From Anastatus disparis (Eukaryota; Arthropoda; Insecta; Hymenoptera; Eupelmidae): a stretch of DNA of 64,000 bases. The notes below the pieces were generated by a model. The model was not told the DNA's origin. It searched no databases and saw only the letters and a program-made list of their open reading frames with translations. Each line of letters opens with the position of its first letter. Positions within the stretch are counted from its first letter, which is position 1. The stretch is from positions 2,619,001 to 2,683,000 of the forward strand of contig JAFFSR010000309.1 in the NCBI GenBank assembly GCA_017163975.1. The letters run 5' to 3'. Made by a program: the position numbers and the translations under genes. Positions 10,494 through 21,469 of the stretch are shown here, piece after piece.

Positions 10494-13400
10494 TTAGGAA
10501 AAAATTGTACTATTTTTGATACCTTTAGCTTTCTTAACTGTGTCTCCTCCATCAACTAAAATACTATACATTTTACTCCGCAAACCTATGAATTCAGACA
10601 TAATCTTGCCACAGCATTCATCTTTCATTAATCCAGGAACATTCTTATTGACATGTGGAATATTAAACTGATTATTTTCAGCATAATCAGAAGTATCAAA
10701 TCAGTGAATGTCTTCCTTCATTGTTTGATATATATCAATGTCTTCAACTTCATATATTAAACTATCCGTATCTGTATATAGAAGTTTACATTTTTGTCCT
10801 AGTCGCTGTTTCATATATGAGTAATGAAACTCATATAGCAGTGTTTTTGATAAATCAAGGATGGAAAAACCAACGTATATAGGTTTTTTTATTGTGATAC
10901 TCGTTCTCTTCAGCTGAATATCTACCAAACTCTCATCAAAAATTGCACAACTGTGAAAATTTGGTTGAGCTATGCGTGCTTCTGCTCCATATCTGCCTGT
11001 GAATTTATTTATTAATCGCACATCAACACGTGACCGCTCTCGTTCGATGCACTTTCCATAGACAGAGTTAATTAATAATTTATAAAAGAGTTTTTCAAAT
11101 TCATTCTTCGCTTGCTTTCTCTTCTCAGTATTTAATTTAACATAAGGTTTGAGCCAAGCCTTCTGTTCAAAACTTAAAATTCTATGGACTTTCTTTAATC
11201 GAAGTCCATTATCTAACGCTTGTTTTAATGTTCGATAATGAATGACATACCTTTTCTTATCGTCCAAAGTAGTAAGTAGTTTTTTTTGCTTCGAGCCTGG
11301 TGGTGGACGGTGTTCTGCGCAAAAAAGCATATCCCGATGTGCATCATGGATTTCCACAGGATATTCTAAATCCACTTCAGCAACATTGCCTATATCCGAA
11401 TCTGGCGGTGTATTGAAGAAATCTGGTATTGATTCATAATCAATCCATTTAAATTTTCCTATCGGTAAATGTTGTATCATCGCCCAACCATAAAGATTAT
11501 TAATGTCAAAATATAGAAGGGTCTTCTTTTTCTGATTTTCATCATATGAAGGACCCATGTATGGATTGTTTGCCTTTACATACCGGTTACAGCACTGGCT
11601 TATTCCTCCACGGATACCTGTTTCGATAAACATTAGCATGTCAATGTCTGTCAAAAGTTCCAATTCTACCTTCGTCATTTTAAGAGCTGCTGAAAACGTT
11701 AAGCCTGGAGTTGAGAAGAAGTGAGCAGGACATAAACCATAGGCTTTAAGAGAGGTCTCGCGAAAACTTTCGAAGACGTCAGCCAGTAGCAAAACATCGG
11801 TTTTTAAATATAGATCCGAGTACTCTCCTAAAGTTTTTATATTAAATTCATTCCAAACTTGAACAGCATGCTCGTAATCTTCTTCAGCTATATGAGAATC
11901 CGTTAGTTTGTTGTAGAATTCATTTTTCTCTGGCAGCTTTGTAGATGTTAATTTATCTAATCCATCCACAAAATCGTAGGGGAATACACCTTTCCATCTA
12001 AGAAGATTTATCTTTGCATCTGTGAATTCATCTGTTTGAAATTCTTCCATTGCTATTGGCACGTTTTCTAGATATGATGCAAGCTTCTCCAATGATGATG
12101 GTAGAAAACGCCAAGAATCTATAAATCTAAAATTGATGTCACTGTTTTCCATATATTTTGTAAAAGAAATGTATTTTTCCTTATTATGAGGTATTAGAGT
12201 CATTCGTCCTTTCATCAATGTAGAAGTGCCAATCTCTTTCAGAATAAAATGAGTGTCATAATTGAGATTATGAAAAATAACAGGAATGAATTTTGAAATC
12301 TTATATTTCAAATTACATGAATTATGAGCTGCACCTCTGAAACTAAAAAGAAATAAACGTAAAATAACCAAATTAATTTTCTTTATTCAATTATAACTAA
12401 TTAGATAACTTACCGTCCTGTGAGATGACAATGGTCTCGTACTGCAAGTTCTTCGGCACGGATTGGTTTTCGACATATATGGCAAACTGTTGACCTCTGA
12501 AAAGATAATTCTTCTAGATCGGTAAGCTTCATTAGTTTCGGATTCTTGTAGAGTTCATCAACCTTTTCACTAATTGATTTCAATTCTCTAACAAACCATT
12601 TTGCAGGTGTCTCGTCACATTCATTATTTCTTCTATATGATTTATAATAAGATAATTTTTCATCAAAACTGCATTTTATATAATACCCAATGCTATATGC
12701 TTCATGAAATTGAAAAGCTTTTTCATTGTCAGTAGGTTTCAATAAACATTCGAAATCTGCATAAATAACAAAAGGAACTTTTTCACTTTTATTATAATCT
12801 TCGAATTTGAGAATGTTATTCTAAGTGTCAGGTAGATTGATTCTACATTTATTTAAATTTTCACAATCTTTTTCATGAGTTTTCAATCTTTCTTCATGAT
12901 AAAAAATTTGTAAACACCTTTCACAATGAAAAGATTTCATATGAGTTTTAGATAATTGAGACCTCAGTAGTCGAGACATACTTTTAATCCAAACGTAATG
13001 ATATTGAGGCATGCTTCCATCATCATCATCCTTATTATTTTCTTCATACTCATCTAAGTAAAAATCTTGAATGATAAGCAAATTCACATGCTGAACCTTC
13101 TTTTCTGCAGTGATGTGACAAGGTGATACTTCAAACTTTGGGCCGTACTTCTTCAGTATGTATACATTTACTGAAATACTTTTATTCAATTTTTCAAATT
13201 TCGAAACATCTTTAAGTTTTACAGGAAATTCAATGTCTCCAAATTCCAGCTTTTTCTCATGCAAACGATACTAAGTCATTCTGTTTGGATTATTTTCACT
13301 TGGATACAATGCTGAAAGTATAGCATACTTAAAACACTGGTTGTCATTATTGCGAACATTTAGACACGCTTTCTTATTCTCTATAAATTTTGGAAGAGGA

Positions 13401-14095
13401 ATGAAAGAACTACCTTTGAAAGGTGAATATTTTTTCATATTTATGCACAAACTTATAATACTCTTCAAAGTCCATCCAGAATCTTTTTCTTGAAATTCTT
13501 CTAATTGTGTAAGAATAGGCTCTTTGATATGATCCTTAAACCATCCCTCTAAATCTGTCGACATGTATACCGTAGAACTTTCGCTCGTAAAATATTTAGT
13601 ATCGGTTAATTCCTCAGTATTTTTCTGCACACCAAATTCTGAGACAAAATTAGAATTTATTTTCAATGCACTGTATTCTTCTAAGCATGCCTGAACCTTA
13701 ACTTTGAAGAGTTTTTGTGCATCATTCAAAAAACTCAAAATGTCCACATGTTTAATATTTATAACTACACCAGTCCTAATACGATTTTGGAAAGCTGACT
13801 CCACGTCTCGCCATTCGACTCTAGCTTCTGTTTCCTTAGATTCTAGATTACCTCCTTGTTGAAGACGTTGTTCCAACTGCACTTGCACACACGAGAGATG
13901 TGTTATACAAGTTTGACATTTCTGTTTCTCTCCTCTTCTGAGATTTGGTTGAGCGATTTTTTCGTTTAATTTTATTATAGCGGAATTACACGTGTCTAAC
14001 CAATAATGAATATCATTACTGCTTAATTCGCTTATACTTCGTAAAGCATCACGAAGTAATGGTACAAGACGTTCAAAAAAATCAATCGAAGTCAT
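10494..14095 (-). pseudogene. polB: Protein-primed family B DNA polymerase, spliced, three internal stops
   Basis: One continuous frame from ATG 14093-14095 to TAA 10494-10496 is broken by TAG 13271-13273, TAG 12821-12823 and TGA 10701-10703. A 71-bp intron lies at 12343-12413 (GTAAGT donor, TTTTTAG acceptor) and joins HLTGR to the RGAAHNS motif in phase. Visible motifs are a zinc/HNH-like CHIC--VRDHCH, exonuclease-I-type YADFE near 12765, TDVLLLADVFESF, polymerase motif A YFDINNLYG near 11500, motif B KLLINSVYGK near 11060 and motif C YTDTDS near 10770. The N-terminal 270 residues have FKGSSFIPLPKFIENKKA and DNQCFKYAILSALYP. The C terminus ends about 70 residues after motif C and may be truncated. 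It would replicate the element by protein priming, but this copy is inactive. Confidence 0.92.
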
Positions 14096-14648
14096 CTTTA
14101 CTTTGTTTTTTTTTTTGTAACACTAAAATAATACTAGAGTAATCACTACAATGTTACACGATAATTGAGAACAAATCTGATTGATTGTGATTTACGAACT
14201 GTACTAGTCTGAAAAATAGCTTCCCTTTTTATAGGCAAAGAAAATGAAAGATGGAAACACAAATTTTATTATTCAACCAATAGAAAAAGAAAAGTTAGTA
14301 AAAATATAAGAGGGGATAAAAATTTGAAGATTCGACCAATATCAAAAAGAAAAGTTAATGAAAATATAAGAGGGGATAAAAATTTAAAGATTTGACCTAT
14401 AGTAAAGAGACAATTTAGTGAAAACATAAGAGGGGATACTAATTTTTAAGATTCGACCAATAAAAAAGAGAAAATTCAATGAATATATAAGAGGGGATAC
14501 AAATTTCAAGATTCAACCAATAGTGAAAAAAAGTAAATTTAAGAGAAGGGATATATTTATCTTTTGAACCAAATAAAATGATCATTTTAGAATTTTTCCT
14601 ATTCAGTCTCTAAGATTACTTCTCGCTGAATGAAATTAGAATTGTGAA
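14096..14648. promoter_or_regulatory. Bidirectional intergenic region with ~60-bp tandem repeats
   Basis: Between the divergent polB and 14649 genes, about five degenerate units of ~60 bp run from about 14230 to 14570. Each contains ATTC(G/A)ACCAATA followed about 25 bases later by ATATAAGAGGGGATA. The first word holds a CCAAT box and the second a TATA-like sequence. The repetition of both in register suggests an iterated promoter or enhancer. Confidence 0.6.
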
Positions 14649-15542
14649 ATGGCTAGAACACATGATTATAATCTAATGGTTAGAAAAGCGATATTACGAT
14701 CCCCAGAAGAAAATGTTTATATTTGCGATATTCAAGGATTTCAGAGCACATCAGAGAATCCTTTCATTTTTAAAGAAATAAGTTTCTTGAATATAAGGAA
14801 AACAGCTTTTCCAACAGCCTATCTCTTTGAGCCTCCAATGACATGGGGAGAACTTAAAGAAGAAAAAAGCATGAATTATTGGTTAGAAAGGTATCATCAT
14901 GGAATATCATGGGACTCGGGAGATATTCCATACAATCGCCTCAAACGAATTTTCGATATCTGTTCGCAAGGAGTTGAAAAATTATTTGTCACGGGAGAGC
15001 AGAAAGCACAGTGGCTGGCCAATCTTTTACCTAATATGTAAGTATTACATTTATAGTTAAACAAATAGTCTTTTTATATTTTTTTTTGTCATACTTTTCG
15101 ATACTTTGATTATACTGTCGTTATACTTGTGATATTTTGATTAAACTCAAAAAAGTATAAAGAAAGTATAGCCAAAGTATCAAAAAGTATGATGAAAGTA
15201 TAACAAGAGTATAACAACAGTATAACCAAAGTATCAAAAAGTATAACAAAATTTTTTTGATGATTTCGTTTTATTTTTCGTTACTTTAGTTAAAATTTTT
15301 CTTAACTTTTTCTTATATTATTTTCTGTACTTTGTCTTAGGTCAATCATAAATGTTAAAGATTTTGGATGTCCATCACTAGAAAAAATAAAGTATGATGG
15401 ACGATTTTTTTGCTCCAACCATGTTCTCTGTAAGAGTCGAAGACGTATGTGTGCTGTTGATAATGCTCTTGCAATACGAGCGTGGTTACGAAATTATCTA
15501 GATGGTAAATTTAGCAAGGATGGAGTGGATAAAATTTTTTAA
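14649..15542 (+). CDS. Polinton small protein, spliced paralogue of the 2.5-kb gene
   Basis: Two exons, 14649-15037 and 15341-15542, flank a 303-bp intron with consensus ends (GTAAGT, TTGTCTTAG). The product is 196 residues with no stop. Exon 1 has CDIQGF, FIFKEISF, FEPPMTW, HHGISW and QWLANLLPN. Exon 2 has DFGCPS, a CSNH pair, and CAVDNALAIRAWL. These correspond in order to the blocks of the protein at 2519-2992 on the opposite strand. The Cys/His/Asn pattern hints at a metal-binding tail. Function is unknown. Repetitive GTATAAC words fill the intron. Confidence 0.72.
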
Positions 15543-16236
15543 TAAGAATATATTACGAATAAATTTAATATGATAAAAGTTTTTTATTTCTTGTTTTTTC
15601 TAAACCTTATTGTCCTCATCGAAATAAATAATTTTAATTTTTAATGGTTAAAAATTACAATTGGAAATTTCTAAGGTAAAAGGGTGTATTTTGATAACGT
15701 ATCGTTTTTTTCATGTTTCTTAGTGATAATTAATTGTGATAACATTATATTTAAAGTATAATATTTAAAAAAGAAATATCATCGTACTATGTTTCACGAA
15801 ATTTTTTTTTTCATGTTTCTTAGTGATAATTAATTGTGATAACATTATATTTATAGTATAATATTTAGGAAAGAAATATCATCGTACTATGTTTAACGAA
15901 ATTAAATGATAAAAAGATTTTTTTTTGAGTTACGCTCTGTTCAAGTAATTAATCACGTCATAATTTTGTTATATAATATTTATTGCAATGACAAAATTTT
16001 TAATATGAAATAGTTAGAATAAATATTCTGAAAATTTTATGTATTATTAAGTTATTTGAATAATGTATATATATATGTAGAATGAAGAAAAATTTTTTTG
16101 TAATTATATAAATTAACGATGAAATAGGAATGAAAAAAAATTGAAGCAATACATCTTTTCATTTATTTTTTTTTTTGTTTTTTATTTTTATTTAATATAT
16201 ATTAAACAAAAATTATATTTACATAATAATTACAAA
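15543..16236. repeat. AT-rich spacer with a ~100-bp tandem duplication
   Basis: Two copies of a block that begins TTTTTCATGTTTCTTAGTGA and ends TCGTACTATGTTT(C/A)ACGAAA occupy about 15704-15803 and 15807-15903. The rest is AT-rich and shows no gene. Confidence 0.75.
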
Positions 16237-17495
16237 TCATAAGTTTATAATTTCATACTTGATACGTGGTTTGCCTGATTGCGGACATTCCACATCTTGA
16301 GGTTGCTTTAATTGTAACCTTTTACTTCTTTCATCATGTTCTCGTATCGATATTTGAGTTAAAGGAAGTATAAAGTTATTCTTGGATCCTGAAAACAGAA
16401 AATTAATAAAAATTATTTTTGTATAAGTAAAAAAAAATTTTTTTTTCCAAGTATATTTTTAAAAAATAGTTTTTTTACCTGTACGTGTTGACGAAGTCTC
16501 TTGAACTTCTTGTAACGCCTTCTCATCAGCTGCTCTTTTATTTTTTTCAACGTTTTCCTCAACTGCAAACATAAATTAAAATACAATTAAATTTTAATTA
16601 TTATAAATTTTTTTTTATAATTAAAAAAATTATTATAAAAAATCGAAAAGGAAATAAATAAATTGCAAACATGAAGAACAATACAATTTTTTTATAATTA
16701 TTATATTATAATTTTTATAGTTAAAAAATTATTATAAAAAAATTAAAATAGAAATAAAAATAAAACTTACTTTCCGCTTTTCTTTTTTTGGATGTGGAAA
16801 CTGCATCATTTGTAATTTTTTTTGCACTTTTATTTGACTTCGTGTCCAATCTACTCGATGATGTGCGGGAGCTCGAGCTGGAACTGTCGAATTTAAACTG
16901 CTTGAGCTTGAACCGCTCAAACTAGAACTTCTCGAATTTGAACTGATCGAGCTTGAACCGCTCGAGCTGGAACTTCTCGAATTTGAACTATTCGAGCTTG
17001 AACCGCTCGAGCTTGAACTTGTGCTTGAACCACTCGATGATGATGTGTTTGAGCTTGAACGAGGATTCGACTTCGACCTTGATCTAGATTTCGACCTTGA
17101 TTTCGATCTCGATCTCTGCGGTTGACATATCCCTTCATTTAATTGCTCCATAGCCGCAGTAGTTGGAAGTATTGGCACTGAAAAAAAAAGTTGAAAATGA
17201 ATTTTATTATTTATTATTATTTAAATCAATAAATAATTATAATAAAAAATAATTCTATTATTCTCAAAAAAAGAGTTAAAAATTAATTTTATTATTGACA
17301 AATTTTAAAACAAATAATTATAATAAATAATTTTATTATTCTCAAAAAATTTATTATATTCAACTTACATGAATCCACCGCTTTCATTGCCCATGATGCA
17401 TAATCTAACATCATGATCAATGTAGGTCCATTATTGACGATCCATCTTATTTTTTCTTGCACTGTTTTTATACACTTATTTTGCTCCTCACACAT
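16237..17495 (-). CDS. Spliced Ser/Arg-rich accessory gene of the Polinton
   Basis: Four exons fit consensus splice sites: 17369-17495, 16771-17177, 16479-16562 and 16237-16388 (donors GTAAGT, GTAAGT, GTAAAA; acceptors TTTCAG, TTGCAG, TTTCAG). Exon 1 encodes a short helix-rich N terminus with MLDYASWAMKAVDS. Exon 2 encodes RSRSKSRSKSRSRSKS then a long Ser array. The frame entering exon 2 reads to exon 4 and stops early in a basic tail. Another frame of the 3' part of exon 2 (Ser-rich, then SKKRKAE) stays open through exons 3 and 4 to TGA 16237-16239. A frame slip inside the Ser array therefore seems likely. I do not recognise the family. Confidence 0.55.
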
Positions 17496-18614
17496 TTTTC
17501 TTCTAGTTTTTCTTCTAATGTAGAAAACTCAAAGATGATCTGAGAACTGACGAGTTGTAGCTTGTAACAGGTTAATTATGTGAAAAACTGGGATTCTTAT
17601 CTTGCTATGATATTTTGAAATAAAAATTTTACGATTGGTGGAAAAATTCCCCCCTAAAAATAAATACCTCTCTTGAAAAAATGTTTGTCCATTCAGCATT
17701 AGTCCTACATACGCCTAAATTTTTATCTTATTGTTTTTTAAGGATCGAGACAGTAAATGAATTTTATTTTAGATTATAAATCTCATCCCTGAGAATAAAC
17801 GATCTTCTTTTTTCTCAGATAAATAATTTTTATCATTAAATGATTTTTTTTGGTTTCCTCAAGAAAACCGTTAAACATTTATGACCGGAAATTTTAACAG
17901 AAGACGGAAGGGTTTCGTAAATTTTTTCATGATATCATTTTCCTTTTCAAGATAAGGAGAATGCATCTGACTATTTTACTTATTAATTTTTTATGGTTCC
18001 CTAAAGAAAACTTTCGAACGTTCACAACCGAAAAATTGTATCTTTTCAGAGCATGAATTTTTTTTTCAAGTTATCATTTCCTTTTCAAGATAAGAAGGAG
18101 AATGCATATGACAATTTTACTTATTGATTTTTTATGGTTTTCTAAAGAAAACTTTCGAACGTTCACAACCGAAAAATTGTATCTTTTCAGAGCATAAATT
18201 TTTTTCAAGTTATCATTTCCTTTTCAAGATAAAAAAACTTTCATACACTTCCGATCATCTATGATCGGAAAATCTTATCTTTTTAACTGAGGATGGATAG
18301 GTCGCGTATATTTTTTTCAACGTACACCAGCGATTCAAAAAAAACCACAGAGTGGGCGGCCCTATTTTTTTTCGGCTTAAAAAATAACATGAGGGGGGGA
18401 TCTATGTGCTTCAAAGTACACGCGGATACTAAATCACTGTCGAAAGAGAGGGGGTACTAAAAACTTGAGAAAAGAGGAGGATCTATACGTACTTTGAGAA
18501 AAGGAAGGTGTTTTTAGAACCCATACATTTGCTTTGAAATACGTAGGATACTAGATCGCTTTGAAAAAGAGGGGAGTGATACAGGAGGCCTACATATGCT
18601 TTAGGTTACATAGG
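17496..18614. repeat. Subterminal tandem repeats of the Polinton right end
   Basis: Three units of about 142 bp lie at about 17850-18270, each with AAGAAAACTTTCGAACG-type and TTTCCTTTTCAAGATAAG words. From about 18390 to 18614 shorter degenerate units recur, built on GGATACTA(A/G)ATC, CTTTGA(G)AAAAGAG and GGGGG(T)GATAC. These shorter units resemble parts of the terminal repeat itself. No gene is seen. Confidence 0.7.
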
Positions 18615-18688
18615 ATACTGTATCACTTTGGAGAGAGAGGGGGTGATACAGAATGCCTATGATCTAGGATGCCTATAGCCTATCTACT
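18615..18688 (-). repeat. Polinton right terminal inverted repeat
   Basis: It is the reverse complement of 2313-2386 and ends CCTATCTACT, followed by the target duplication CTTGCT at 18689-18694. Confidence 0.93.
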
Positions 18689-18799
18689 CTTGCTATCACG
18701 TATATGTTATATGTTATTGAAAGTGAAATATATTGTAATATAATACAATAAGTAAGATATAATTTAACATAACAATAATTATATCAAGATTCATTGAAA
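18689..18799. repeat. Direct repeat copy B, right part
   Basis: It resumes the repeat interrupted at 2312. It aligns with 1667-1770, sharing GAAATATATTG(C/T)AATATAA and TATAATTTAACATAACAATA. Confidence 0.85.
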
Positions 18800-18871
18800 A
18801 AATATAGAGTCGTTGCACCAATAAATGAATCGTTTAGAAAAAATTCATTTTGAAATATTTCTTTTTCATAT

Positions 18872-19268
18872 TTAACGGCAGGCCGGAGTAGAACCTGATA
18901 CCGACCGAGTAACAATTGAGTTGTTTGTTATTTACTCAAGTATTAATCGGTGTATCTTCAAAATAATGGTTGATCGCAATAGATATTATTATTATGAATA
19001 TCTATGCACAAGAAAAAAAAAAATCTACCGATTTGTTTTTGAGAAAAGTAAGGAACGCCGAAGTAAAAGATTATGTTTATAATATTTTCGCGTTCCTTAC
19101 TTTTCTCAAAAACAAAGCGATAGATTTTTTTTTTCTTGTGCATAAATATTTGTAATAATAATATCTATTGCGCATAACCTTCAATTTGCAGATACACCGA
19201 TTAATACTTGAGTAAATAACAAAAATGCCAATTAGACAAGCGAATTAGCGAATCCGGCCTGCTCTTAA
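18872..19268. mobile_element. TTAA-flanked palindromic element E1
   Basis: A 397-bp foldback bounded by TTAA at both ends, with termini CGGCAGGCCGG / CCGGCCTGCTC. The arms include TACTCAAGTATTAATCGGTGT and CTTGTGCATA-type words and meet near 19075. The terminal motif GAGCAGGCCGGA and subterminal TTGTCTAATT are shared with element E2 at 21470-22244. Confidence 0.85.
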
Positions 19269-19678
19269 ACATCTTTTTGAAATATCAAACTTCGATCATA
19301 TTCTTTAGTAAAGTTTTGAGAACTTAATGAAAAAAAGTCTATTTTTTTAAGTATTTAATATCTATTATATTTATTGTGAATTTTATAATATGTATAATTC
19401 ATGTGATTTTTTCTAGATACATTTTTAATTTATCCTTTAACATGTAATGTAATATCAAAATTGAAGTTTGAAATGTATTCTTTTAAATGAGATTGATAAA
19501 TAAAACTATATTTTTTTATAATGCTGAATATTTGAAATTAAATCTATACCTATTCATTCATTGGTGACATTTCACGGACTCGGTACTTAACCTTAATTAA
19601 ATAAAAAATTAATTAAACTTATTTACCTTGTTTGTATTTATATAAAATATTTAATATGATTGAATATTTAAATTTAAT

Positions 19679-19729
<51 letters not shown>

Positions 19730-20929
19730 TAAGTATATATGTATGTATATAAAATAAAAATGTTAAGATACTTTCATAAGATATACATATGAAATTTGTT
19801 TTTAAGCATCTTTCACATGAAAGAGGTTATTTAGTATATAGGAGATATGCCGATCATATGCAAACAAAATATAGGAATAAGGAAAGTTAAAAGGGACGTA
19901 TTTAGTTAAGACCTTTGCAGGCTAAAAGAAGAAGATATAAGGAATAAGAAAAAATATTGCCAGGATATATATATATGTATGTAAGTAATAAGAGGGAATA
20001 AGTTTCTTTTATCTGTTATTCCTCGCGTATATAGATATACTGGTAATGTATTTTCTTATTCCTTTTCCCTACAAAAGCTCTAACTGTTTCACGAGTAAGA
20101 TAGTTCTAAGGAAGCTTTCTCAATTGTCAATACAGTTTATGTCTCGAATAAGACGCTTAATAAATAATCTCCCAGGAACTATTATAAAAAATAACGTTAC
20201 TGTTCTTATCGTGTCAAAGTGGTAGTAATTTTTGGTATTTTCTCATTCCTCAGTTTTTATGAAAATTTCATTTGCACAATAAGTAGTGCATACCAATTTA
20301 TGTAAGATTATAATACGTGATTCATAGAAAATAAATGAAAACAATTTAAAGAAATTATTATTATAACAAATTTTAATATTTATTTTGTAATGTTGTAAAA
20401 TTAGTTTTAATAGTAATAATTTTAATTTGTTTTTCTTTTTTTTCATATCTATTCATGATAAATTTTTAACATACGTATATTATTATGTGTTACCCAAAGT
20501 GAAAACGAACTTTTTATAAAAACCGAAAAATGAGAAATGAGAAACTACTATGAATTTCAAGCTAATGATAGCGACGTTGTTCATTATGTATGTTCTTCTA
20601 ATTATTCCTGTTTCTATATTTTCTTAACATGTAACATTTTTTATTTCATGAAATTCGTTTTTAAAAGGTTTTATATATACATATATATAATTACATACAC
20701 AAATACATTTAAAAATGGATACTTTGAAATTTAAAATATTTTAAATTGAAAAATATTTTTTATAAAGGTCAGAATCAAACCGAGCGACGTTAGGAGTGAG
20801 GTGATTGAAGCTAGTTATTTATTAAAATTTTTCGATTTTATACCAGAAATCTAAATATCCTAAAAACTAATGAATGAATTTATTTGAAAATTTAATTAAG
20901 AGCAAAAATTAAAAACAATACTTATGTCG
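19269..20929. other. AT-rich region without a recognised gene
   Basis: It contains an (AT)n microsatellite at about 19687-19725. An imperfect inverted repeat around GGAATAAGAAAAxATATTGCCAGG lies at about 19940-19975 and 20038-20075. I see no supported coding region. Confidence 0.5.
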
Positions 20930-21469
20930 ACTGAAAAATAAACAAGTTGGAGAATATTTCTATCGGTCTTACAGCCAATTTAAAATAAATATGAATAAAT
21001 AAATTAAAAATAATAAAAAAAATATATAAAATTAAAAATTAAAAATATAAATAAAGATGAAGCAGTCAGAATGCCCTTGTTTATAATCACCCCCGAAGAA
21101 TCTTAAATGTAAAACTTCAAAATTAACTCCTTTGAATCCTAAAAATGAAATAAATCAATTAATTGAAGGTCAATCTAACTGCCTCCGCCACCAAAAATCC
21201 TTGATTTATTGAACCATCCAACTTTTCGAGCACGCTACTGCTCATCCTCAGGAACTGAATTGAATTTACTGCGCTGCTACTATTTATACATAAAAACGTT
21301 AATATCCCCACTACATCTACCAACACCATTAAAAATCACTCAATATAAAGTCAAGTCAGAAGAGGATGATAAATATTATTCAATTTAGTATTATTCAATA
21401 GTATCGTTTGTTTCACTTTGTTAGAATTAATAATTTTCGTTTATATAAAAATTAAAATAATAGTTTTCT

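Larger units (their letters stand above)
2313..18688. mobile_element. Polinton/Maverick element, complete but inactivated
   Basis: The element is 16,376 bp with 74-bp terminal inverted repeats beginning AGTAGATAGGCTATAGG, and a 6-bp target duplication with one mismatch (CTTGCC left, CTTGCT right). AG termini and 6-bp duplications are the known Polinton hallmarks. It encodes the expected set: PolB, rve integrase, adenain-like protease, A32-type packaging ATPase, major and minor capsid proteins, plus accessory genes. Eight in-frame stop codons spread over six genes, a 373-bp MITE at 8197-8569 and a lost integrase catalytic residue show it cannot move on its own proteins. It inserted into copy B of the local direct repeat. 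Confidence 0.95.

Noticed and set aside
4456..13273. Use of an alternative genetic code or systematic suppression in the Polinton
   Set aside because: All three stop codons appear as breaks, and intact genes end normally; ordinary nonsense decay is simpler.
2313..18688. Endogenised free virus rather than a transposon
   Set aside because: AG termini, inverted repeats, integrase and 6-bp target duplication define a Polinton; virion formation by this copy cannot be claimed.
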